Shown here: piece by piece, positions 57,754 through 64,000 of the stretch
How positions within the stretch are numbered: the first letter of the stretch is position 1
How the letters are laid out: every line of letters starts with the position of its first letter
Assembly (NCBI RefSeq): GCF_016907015.1
Contig: NZ_JAFBBE010000002.1
Location: 1-64,000 of the forward strand
Length of the DNA: 64,000 bases
DNA from: Oceanisphaera litoralis
Lineage (GTDB): Bacteria; Pseudomonadota; Gammaproteobacteria; Enterobacterales; Aeromonadaceae
Reading direction: 5' to 3'
The notes under the pieces: generated by a model
What the model was told of the DNA's origin: nothing
Databases searched by the model: none
What the model saw: the letters and a program-made list of their open reading frames with translations, nothing else
Program-made: the position numbers and the translations under genes

Positions 57754-59058
57754 ATGCCAGCAATGATGAATGTCGTGCTCTGTGCCGAAGCCGCCCCAGC
57801 CCTGTGGGGAGACAAGGCGCTGTTGAGTTTCAAGGATGATGAAGCCCGGGTGCACGTGCCCGATGCCGCCGAACAGGAACGCAAGGCGCAACAGGCCGGG
57901 CGCAAGCTCGATGCCATGGGCATCAAGGCGGTGCGGCTGAGCGGCGATGGCTGGCAGCTGGAAAGCCGCTGGGCCTTTGCCCAGGGCTTCTACAATGCCC
58001 GTGGCGGTCAGCAACTGGAGTGGGGGGAAACGGCGGCGGACGAGCAGGCCGAACTCGAGGCTCGCAACCGGTCTTCTCGCTGGGTACGGAAGATGATCAA
58101 CGGTACCCCGGAAGAGGTGTACCCGGCTTTTCTGGCCGCCGAGGCGGGCAAGTTCATCCAGTCGCTGGCCCCCAATGCGGTCACCTACCGCACCTACAGC
58201 GGCGAGCAGCTCAAGGATCTGGGCTATGTCGGTATCTATGAAGTCGGCCGGGGCAGCGAACGTCCTCCCACCCTGCTGGAGCTGGACTTCAATCCGACCG
58301 GCAAGGCCGATGCACCGGTCGCTGCGGCACTGGTAGGCAAGGGCATCACCTTCGACTCCGGCGGTTACAGCCTCAAATCGTCCGACGGTATGGCGGTGAT
58401 GAAGTCCGATATGGGGGGCGCCGCCACCGTGACCGGCGGCTTGGCGCTGGCCATTCAGCGGGGCCTGCAGCAGCGGGTCAAGCTGTTCCTGTGTTGTGCC
58501 GAAAACCTGGTCTCCGGCCATGCCTTCAAGCTGGGTGACATCCTCACCTACCAGAACGGCATCACCGTCGAGATCCTCAACACCGATGCGGAAGGTCGGC
58601 TGGTACTGGCCGACGGCCTGCTGGCGGCGAGCGCCACCGGTGCGCCCTTTATTCTCGACGCGGCCACCCTGACCGGTGCCGCCAAGATGGCGCTGGGCCG
58701 GGATTACAATGCGGTGTTCAGCATGGACGAAGCACTGGCCCGGAACACGGTGCAGGCGGCCCGAGCCGAATACGAGAAAGCCTGGCATCTGCCGCTGGAG
58801 CCGTTTCATGTGGGCCAGCTGACCTCGTCGTTTGCCGACATGGCCAACATTCACGGCGGCGAGGGCATGGCCGGGGCGTCCACTGCCGCCGCCTTCCTGT
58901 CGCGCTTCGTGCCGGAAAGCGGCTGTCAGTGGGTGCACATGGATCTGGCCGGTTCTTACCAGAAGTCGGCCAACGATCTGTGGGCGGCGGGTGGCAAGGG
59001 TCACGGCGTGCGTACCATCGCCGCCATGCTGGCCCGGGTGTGCGAAGGCGCCAACTAA
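57754..59058 (+). CDS. pepB: Peptidase B (M17 leucyl-type aminopeptidase)
   Basis: Two-metal aminopeptidase that trims N-terminal residues from peptides. It has 434 residues from ATG 57754 (AAGGA 6 bases upstream; ATG 57748 is alternative). Metal and active-site motifs are GKGITFDSGGYSLKSSDGM near 190-208 and NTDAEGRLVLADGL near 270. It follows iscX as in E. coli; it could use peptides brought in by Opp. Confidence 0.94.
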   Translation: MPAMMNVVLCAEAAPALWGDKALLSFKDDEARVHVPDAAEQERKAQQAGRKLDAMGIKAVRLSGDGWQLESRWAFAQGFYNARGGQQLEWGETAADEQAELEARNRSSRWVRKMINGTPEEVYPAFLAAEAGKFIQSLAPNAVTYRTYSGEQLKDLGYVGIYEVGRGSERPPTLLELDFNPTGKADAPVAAALVGKGITFDSGGYSLKSSDGMAVMKSDMGGAATVTGGLALAIQRGLQQRVKLFLCCAENLVSGHAFKLGDILTYQNGITVEILNTDAEGRLVLADGLLAASATGAPFILDAATLTGAAKMALGRDYNAVFSMDEALARNTVQAARAEYEKAWHLPLEPFHVGQLTSSFADMANIHGGEGMAGASTAAAFLSRFVPESGCQWVHMDLAGSYQKSANDLWAAGGKGHGVRTIAAMLARVCEGAN

Positions 59059-59080
59059 ACGGTGTTAACTTGGCTTTACG

Positions 59081-59086
59081 TATAAT
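59081..59086 (+). promoter_or_regulatory. Candidate -10 box of ndk
   Basis: Perfect TATAAT 55 bases before the ndk ATG, without a recognisable -35 at normal spacing. Confidence 0.4.
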
Positions 59087-59140
59087 TTCGTGCGATTATT
59101 CTGTCCTATTGATTATTTAATGATTATTTAAGGAACACAC

Positions 59141-59572
59141 ATGGCTATCGAACGTACTTTTTCCATCATCAAGCCTGATGCCGTAGCAAAGAACCTGATC
59201 GGTGCCATTTATCACCGTTTTGAAACTGCCGGCCTGAAAATCGTTGCCGCCAAAATGGTACACCTGAGCCAGGAACAGGCTGAAGGTTTCTACGCCGAGC
59301 ACAGCGAGCGTCCTTTCTTCAAGGCTCTGGTTAGCTTCATGACCTCCGGCCCGGTCATGGTTCAGGTTCTGGAAGGCGAAAACGCCGTACTGCGTCACCG
59401 TGAAATCATGGGCGCCACCAACCCGGCCGACGCGCTGGCCGGTACCCTGCGTGCCGACTACGCCGACAGCATCGATGAAAATGCCGTACACGGTTCCGAT
59501 GCCGCCGCTTCTGCCGCACGCGAAATCGCTTACTTCTTCAGCGACGAAGAAGTGTGCCCGCGTACCCGCTAA
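59141..59572 (+). CDS. ndk: Nucleoside diphosphate kinase
   Basis: Balances nucleoside triphosphate pools by phosphate transfer through a phosphohistidine. It has 143 residues, with the active-site H117 in NAVHGSD and the nucleotide-binding [20 protein letters not shown] precedes the ATG. It is monocistronic with its own terminator, and the last host gene before phage sequence. Confidence 0.97.
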   Translation: MAIERTFSIIKPDAVAKNLIGAIYHRFETAGLKIVAAKMVHLSQEQAEGFYAEHSERPFFKALVSFMTSGPVMVQVLEGENAVLRHREIMGATNPADALAGTLRADYADSIDENAVHGSDAAASAAREIAYFFSDEEVCPRTR

Positions 59573-59630
59573 GGGATAAGGTCCGGTGAATAACGCCTGA
59601 TAAATAACGGCTGATGAATAAGATGAATAA

Positions 59631-59653
59631 AAAGGAGCTGCGGCTCCTTTTTT
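59631..59653 (+). terminator. Intrinsic terminator of ndk
   Basis: AAAGGAGC-TGCG-GCTCCTTT followed by Ts, 58 bases after the ndk stop. Confidence 0.9.
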
Positions 59654-59918
59654 GTACCTGCCATCTGTCGCCACCTTTTTATTTGGGGGCTTTAGCAGCG
59701 GTCAGAGTACCGCCACTGGCAACCGCATGCTAAATTCTGTACATTTATTTTCGGTTTTGCTCATATCTGCTCATGCCGCACCAACACTGGGTAAATCACT
59801 GATCTGAGTCCGTTTAATTAGCTCATAAATGATCATATTTAACCCCACAAATGACCCCATGGTGGACCCAAGATTTCCGGGTCCATTTTATCCACAGGTG
59901 GCTGGATTCGGCCGGAAA

Positions 59919-59944
59919 CAAAAACGCCCGCCAGTGGGCGAGCG
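59919..59944 (-). terminator. Terminator of the phage tail operon
   Basis: On the minus strand CGCCC-ACTGGC-GGGCG followed by TTTTTG, 21 bases after the last phage gene. Confidence 0.75.
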
Positions 59945-59965
59945 TCATTTGACTCAGCGGTGAAG

Positions 59966-60268
59966 TTAGCTGTCCTTCGCCAACCAACTCTGTTTGAACA
60001 AAGCGTCAATGTGGGCATCCGCACCTTGAGCAAACGCCAGGAACTCCTCGCGGGTCATCACCGCGATCTGGTTGTCCTGCGTTCTCCAACTGACCGAAGA
60101 AATGCTGGGGTCAAGGGTCAGCCGTAACGCCCGTCCGGCGATCAGGGTCAGCGAGCCGGGGTCAATGTCAAAGGCCCACCCTCCCCATTGAAAGCCGGCG
60201 TCAATCTGTTGCTGGCGGATGACATTCACCCGCAGGGACTTGTCCGGGGTCTTATGCTGGATTTTCAA
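59966..60268 (-). CDS. Phage tail-associated small protein (DUF4376-like)
   Basis: 100 residues, soluble. The pattern WGGWAFDIDPGSLTLIAGRALRL and ISSVSWRTQDNQIAVMTREEFLAFAQG resembles the short DUF4376-type proteins or domains found at the ends of phage tail fibre operons, often with tail-fibre assembly roles. Assignment is by pattern and position. It overlaps the upstream gene by 17 bases and is last in the minus-strand tail module. Confidence 0.65.
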   Translation of the reverse strand: MKIQHKTPDKSLRVNVIRQQQIDAGFQWGGWAFDIDPGSLTLIAGRALRLTLDPSISSVSWRTQDNQIAVMTREEFLAFAQGADAHIDALFKQSWLAKDS

Positions 60269-60623
60269 TGACGAACTCCTTTTTCAGATAACGGGGGCCG
60301 GCGTCCACCATCACGGTGTAACGGCCAGGAACATCGAACTCGATCTCGGGCTGCTCGTCACAGCGGTAATCCACCCCCTCGATGGTCACGGTGCAGGGCA
60401 GGGGCAGGGCATCCAGTTCGTAGTCCTGGCGTATCTCCAGTTCGAGAGTGTCCAGGTTGACATAGCGCAGCTCGTCAACCCGATCCGTAATATCAAAAGC
60501 CTCGCCCTGCAGGACAGACTCTGAGTCATCCGCGCACTGCAACGCGACCATACTCTCCGGGCATGAACCTACCCGCAGTATCAAACCTGTTTTGTCATAA
60601 ACGACATAGTTAGCAACACTCAC
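60252..60623 (-). CDS. Phage tail-module protein of unknown function
   Basis: 123 residues; I do not recognise a named family. A predicted beta-rich start (VANYVVYDKTGLILRVGSCP) is followed by a C-terminal part with an Ig-like look (YRCDEQPEIEFDVPGRYTVMVDAGPRYLKKEFVI). Such proteins often sit next to tail tip genes. Its start overlaps the large fibre gene stop by 4 bases and its 3' end overlaps the next gene by 17 bases, so the three are one operon. Confidence 0.65.
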   Translation of the reverse strand: MSVANYVVYDKTGLILRVGSCPESMVALQCADDSESVLQGEAFDITDRVDELRYVNLDTLELEIRQDYELDALPLPCTVTIEGVDYRCDEQPEIEFDVPGRYTVMVDAGPRYLKKEFVIENPA

Positions 60624-63600
60624 TTTTTAACCTCCATGACCATTACCGACCTGTTTTTTGCTGACCCTGTGTTGGGGGTTTGTGCCGTCAGCGTGTATGT
60701 CTTTGAGCCGGACCCTGGGGTATCCGAAAGGGCCAAACAATGCAGCGTCCCGTTAATCCCGGCGGGCATGTTGGTCGATTCCCACAAGAGGGTCCCGCTG
60801 CGCCTTACGCGGAGGTGAACAACCGGGTTGGCAGAGCCGTTTATAACGACCGTCGAAAAATGCAACCATATAGGCGCCCCGGTGCTGGTGATGACCACGG
60901 TCTGAATGGTGGTCTCCACGTTGTTACCCGTCGAGAGCGATGCAGAGGTGAACGCCGAGATCGGGATAGTGACCGCCTGGTTCGCTATTTTTAAGGTACT
61001 CACCGCGAGGTCGTTGATCTTGCCGGTCTCCACGGCAAGGTTCGCAAGCTGTGCAGTATCCACAGCAAGGTTCGCGATCTGCGCCGAAGTGATGGTGGTG
61101 TTGGCGATTTTTGCCCCGGTGATAGTCGTGTTCGCTATCTCAGCGTTGGTAATGGTCGCGTTAGCGATTTTCGCCGCTGTTACTGCCAGATCGGCGATCT
61201 TGGCACTGTCTATGGCCAGATTGGCAATCTTGAGGTTGGTGATCGCCGCATCGTTAATCTGCGCGGTACCGATGTTCGCCACCACCGCATTGACCCGCGC
61301 CGCCGTCACTTCACCCGCCGCAATGGTCTGAATGTGGGCGGTCTCAATGAACGAGTTCTTTATATAGGTGGTACCCCCGGTCACCACGAACGGCACCACC
61401 CCCGCCGAGGCTGAGTTGGCCGGGTCAACAATCGAGAACCGGTCGGCCAGGATGGCGAACTCGGAACCGGTCGGACTCTGCATCAGACCCACACCCGACA
61501 CCTTGCCGTTGACGTCCAACTTCACCGACCATTGGGCGTTGATGTCGCTGATCTGCCCGTCGTAGGTAGAGACCGTGGTACTTAGCGATTGCACCGCACT
61601 GGCAGTGGCCGCCACGCCGGTAGACGGGTGGTTCACGGTGCTTTGTAAGGCCGTGATACTCGAACCCTGGCTGGTGATGGAACCTTCGGCGGTGGTCACT
61701 CGACCGGTCAGCGAGGTCAAGCCGGCCGAAGTTGCCGTAACCCCCGTGGTGGGGTGGTTGACGGTAGTCTGTAGCGTGGTAATGTCCGTGGCCATGGCAC
61801 TGTCGGCGGCGGCCCGTGTCGTTTGTTCGGCCTGAATGGCTGCCATGGCCGCTGCATCCCCGCTGTCGAACTTGGTCTCCAGCCGCATCTGCTGCTCAAC
61901 GATGGTGACTTCGCGGGTAACCTGTGTGTGTTGCAGCTCCTGTATAGCGGCGTGGGCCTCAACACCCTGCCATTGAAGTTCTGATACCGCTTTGGTCAGT
62001 TGATTGGTGATCGCACTATCAGCATCGACTCGCGCCGTCTGTTCTGCCTGAACCGCCGCGTTTGCCGTATTCGCCGAGGTCTGAGCTGCTGCTGCTGCCG
62101 ATGCGGCGTCGGTGGCCACCTTGTCCGTTACTGATGACCAGGCTGAACCCGTCCAGCGGTGAGGGGTATTATCGGTTGATCGAACCCATAGGTTCTTGTC
62201 GTCCTGTAATACCCCGGTAGGGGCGGACGACTGATAAATAATCCGCCCCTTACCGTCTGCCGTGGTCTGTGCCGCCGTCGCGCTGGCCTGAACCGTGGTG
62301 ATGCTGGAAGACAAGGCGTTGTCGGCGTTAATTCGCGCCGTCTGCTCAGTCTGAACCGCCGCATTCGCCGTGTTCGCCGTGGTCTGTGCTGCCGCCGCCG
62401 CCGCCGCCGCATCCGTGGCCACCTTATCCGTTACTGCTGACCAGGCTGATCCCGTCCAGCGGTGCGGGGTGTTATCAGTGGAGCGTACCCACAGGTTCTT
62501 ATCGTCCTGCAACGCGCCGGTCGGGGAGGCTGACTGGTAAATGATGCGGCCTTTACCATCTGCCGTGGTCTGCGCCGCCGTGGCACTGGCCTGCACCGAG
62601 GTAATAGAAGACGACAGTGCGTTGTCGGCGTTGACCCGCGCCGTCTGCTCGGCCTGCACGGCGGCAGTCTGGTTAGTGTCGTTGGTGTTGACCGTACTCT
62701 GCAGGCTGGTAATGCTGTTGGACAGAGCACTGTCGGCATCGGCCCGCGTCACCTGTTCGGCCAAGATCGCGGCGGTATTGGCCGCATCAGCGGTTTTGTA
62801 TGCAGACTCGACCAGCATAAGCTGTTCGGCCTGTGTCGCCTCGCGGGTAACCTGAGTATCCTGGAGCGTCAGAATCGCGGCTCGGGATTCGGTACCCTGC
62901 CATTCCAGATCGGAAATCGCCTTGGTCAACTGCGTGGTGAGCGCACTGTCGGCAGACGCACGGGCATTCTGCTCGGCCTGTAACGCTGCGGTCTGGTTAG
63001 TGTTGTGAGTGTCCACCGTAGCGGTCAGGGTGGTAATGGACGAAGACAGGGCACTATCCGCCGCAATCCGGGCATTCTGCTCGGTTTGAACCGCTGCGGT
63101 CTGGTTGATGTCATTGGTGTTAACCGTGCCCTGCAGCGTGGTGATGCTGGACGTCAGCACGTTATCTGCCGCAATCCGGGCGGTCTGCTCGGACTGAACC
63201 GCTGCAGTTTGGGTGGTGTTGTTGGTATTCACCGTGCCCTGCAGCGTGGTGATGCTGCTAGTCAGCACCCCATCGGCGTCGATGCGGGCCGTCTGCTCGG
63301 CTTGTACCGCGGTGGTCTGATTAGTGTTGTTGGTATTCACCGTGGCGGTTAGGGTGTTGATGCTGCTAGTCAACACGTTATCCGCCGCAATCCGGGCGGT
63401 CTGCTCGGACTGAACCGCTGCAGTTTGGGTGGTGTTGTTGGTATTCACCGTACCCTGCAGCGTAGTGATGCTGCTAGTCAGCACCCCGTCAGCGTCGATG
63501 CGAGCGGTCTGCTCGGCAATAATCGCCGCGTCATTGGCGTCCACATCAGCCTGGATCAGGGTCAACTGCTGGGCGGTGGCGCTATCCGCCGCAACGCGGG

Positions 63601-64000
63601 CTGACTGCTCACTGACGACGGCGGCCGTGTTGGCATCCACCGTACTCTGGAGTACCGATAGTTGCTGACTAAGTGCAGCGTCACCGTCGGTACGGGCCGT
63701 CTGCTCGGTGACAATAGCGGCGGTATTACCATTGGCAGTGCTGACCACGGCTGCCACCTGCTGGGCCAGGGCGCTGTCGGCATCGGCGCGGGCGGTTTGT
63801 TCGGCCAGGATAGCAGCCCCATGACCGTCCGAGTCGAGGGTAAGAGTCTGAATTTGCTGGTTAACTAGCTCCAGCGCGCTCTCTCGCAGCGCTGTTTCCT
63901 GCGCCAGATAAGAGGTGTTGCTAAGGGCCACGTCTTTGATGGCCGATAGCTCAAGCTCAATACCGGGTACCTTGTTTGCTTCGGTTTCCAGTGCCGGGAT
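60620..64000 (-). CDS. Phage tail tip/host-specificity protein J, C-terminal 1126 residues (partial)
   Basis: Open to the window edge, so the N-terminus lies beyond 64000. The visible part starts PALETEANKVPGIELELSAIKDVAL, as in lambda J-like tip proteins, and contains a DUF1983-type region (SVKLDVNGKVSGVGLMQS, then SEFAILADRFSIVDP). Repeats dominate: a 36-residue coiled-coil-type repeat (EQTARIxADxxLTSSI), a tandem ~101-residue unit with KNLWVRSTDNTPHRWTGSAW, and a 10-residue ladder (IANxxIxxAx). A beta-rich C-terminal head (about the last 100 residues) probably binds the receptor. It forms the tail tip or central fibre and sets host range. Confidence 0.85.
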   Translation of the reverse strand: MPALETEANKVPGIELELSAIKDVALSNTSYLAQETALRESALELVNQQIQTLTLDSDGHGAAILAEQTARADADSALAQQVAAVVSTANGNTAAIVTEQTARTDGDAALSQQLSVLQSTVDANTAAVVSEQSARVAADSATAQQLTLIQADVDANDAAIIAEQTARIDADGVLTSSITTLQGTVNTNNTTQTAAVQSEQTARIAADNVLTSSINTLTATVNTNNTNQTTAVQAEQTARIDADGVLTSSITTLQGTVNTNNTTQTAAVQSEQTARIAADNVLTSSITTLQGTVNTNDINQTAAVQTEQNARIAADSALSSSITTLTATVDTHNTNQTAALQAEQNARASADSALTTQLTKAISDLEWQGTESRAAILTLQDTQVTREATQAEQLMLVESAYKTADAANTAAILAEQVTRADADSALSNSITSLQSTVNTNDTNQTAAVQAEQTARVNADNALSSSITSVQASATAAQTTADGKGRIIYQSASPTGALQDDKNLWVRSTDNTPHRWTGSAWSAVTDKVATDAAAAAAAAQTTANTANAAVQTEQTARINADNALSSSITTVQASATAAQTTADGKGRIIYQSSAPTGVLQDDKNLWVRSTDNTPHRWTGSAWSSVTDKVATDAASAAAAAQTSANTANAAVQAEQTARVDADSAITNQLTKAVSELQWQGVEAHAAIQELQHTQVTREVTIVEQQMRLETKFDSGDAAAMAAIQAEQTTRAAADSAMATDITTLQTTVNHPTTGVTATSAGLTSLTGRVTTAEGSITSQGSSITALQSTVNHPSTGVAATASAVQSLSTTVSTYDGQISDINAQWSVKLDVNGKVSGVGLMQSPTGSEFAILADRFSIVDPANSASAGVVPFVVTGGTTYIKNSFIETAHIQTIAAGEVTAARVNAVVANIGTAQINDAAITNLKIANLAIDSAKIADLAVTAAKIANATITNAEIANTTITGAKIANTTITSAQIANLAVDTAQLANLAVETGKINDLAVSTLKIANQAVTIPISAFTSASLSTGNNVETTIQTVVITSTGAPIWLHFSTVVINGSANPVVHLRVRRSGTLLWESTNMPAGINGTLHCLALSDTPGSGSKTYTLTAQTPNTGSAKNRSVMVMEVKK
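60985..61245 (-). repeat. 30-bp (10-residue) repeat ladder in the phage fibre gene
   Basis: About nine tandem 10-codon units with the pattern IANxxIxxAK/Q (for example IANTTITGAK, IANTTITSAQ, LANLAVETGK), probably a beta-helix or triple-stranded shaft. Confidence 0.9.
61985..62590 (-). repeat. Two tandem ~303-bp units in the phage fibre gene
   Basis: Corresponding segments (GRIIYQS, DDKNLWVRSTDNTPHRWTGSAW, then an Ala-rich coil) recur about 303 bases apart with few differences; the copies meet near 62287. Confidence 0.85.
62990..63560 (-). repeat. 108-bp (36-residue) repeats in the phage fibre gene
   Basis: About five to six copies with a period of 108 bases; alternate copies (ARIDADGVL, ARIAADNVL) are nearly identical at 216 bases, suggesting duplication of a two-unit block. 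Confidence 0.88.

Larger units (their letters stand above)
59573..59965. other. ndk to phage module boundary region
   Basis: 393 bases without a gene. It holds short direct repeats GAATAA/GATGAATAA near 59587-59630, the ndk terminator, an AT-rich stretch (59720-59850), a GGACCC/GGGTCC hairpin (59867-59887) and a minus-strand terminator. No tRNA and no recognisable attachment-site repeat is seen; the host/phage junction should be in here. Confidence 0.5.

Noticed and set aside
62990-63560. Possible CRISPR array
   Set aside because: The regular 108-base repeats are coding, have no unique spacers and keep the reading frame of the fibre protein.

Overview
This window is chromosomal DNA from a gammaproteobacterium. 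Coding density and GC content are fairly high, and the gene order closely follows the enterobacterial/Aeromonadales core: iscRSUA-hscBA-fdx-iscX-pepB, queA-tgt-yajC-secDF, zipA/ligA divergent from cysZ, and yejM-yejL/yejK. The mix of this core with a branched-chain keto-acid dehydrogenase operon, a long-type isocitrate lyase and an ahpCF pair suggests an aquatic relative of Aeromonas (for example Oceanimonas, Oceanisphaera or Zobellella). The genus is inference; no rRNA gene lies in the window.

Layout. 1-641: right end of an ISAs1-type insertion sequence. 812-7487: an oppABCDF oligopeptide uptake operon (minus strand) flanked by two paralogous ~100-residue proteins of unknown function. 7548-13385: a PLP-dependent basic amino acid decarboxylase, a putative transglycosylase lipoprotein, and an agcS-dsdA pair that looks like a D-serine/D-alanine use module. 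13473-17679: tmcA, an HlyU-type small protein, crr and cysK. 17998-21082: ldtD and mepK (peptidoglycan remodelling) lie between cysK and cysZ. 21438-24832: zipA and ligA, separated by a palindromic MITE-like element and an intrinsic terminator. 24997-29540: an OapA-like protein, gltX, cnoX, an Sfp-type phosphopantetheinyl transferase and an NlpC/P60 lipoprotein. 29603-32794: yejM-yejL and yejK. 32844-35154: ahpC-ahpF, with a clear OxyR-type operator upstream. 35976-43148: aceA, then bkdA1-bkdA2-bkdB followed by a Ser/Thr-kinase-like gene. 43109-50107: acpH with a CBS-domain gene, divergent from queA-tgt-yajC-secD-secF. 50225-59572: nlpI, trmJ, the complete isc operon with an IscR type-1-like operator, pepB and ndk. 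59919-64000: the end of a phage tail module on the minus strand, including a very repetitive tip/fibre protein that runs off the window.

How the genes work together. Much of the window is cofactor, redox and envelope housekeeping: Fe-S assembly under IscR feedback, peroxide detoxification under OxyR, queuosine tRNA modification, Sec export, L,D-crosslinking and endopeptidase trimming of peptidoglycan, and cysteine synthesis with sulfate uptake. The catabolic genes (oligopeptides, branched-chain keto acids, glyoxylate shunt, D-serine) fit an organism feeding on amino acids and fatty acids. In that light the absence of ptsH and ptsI between cysK and crr is notable.

The least explained items are the paired small proteins around opp, the kinase-like gene behind the bkd operon, the structured intergenic elements (zipA/ligA, ligA/oapA, ahpC/ahpF, tgt/yajC and three purine-rich inverted repeats), and the repeat architecture of the phage fibre. 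No tRNA, rRNA or CRISPR array was seen.
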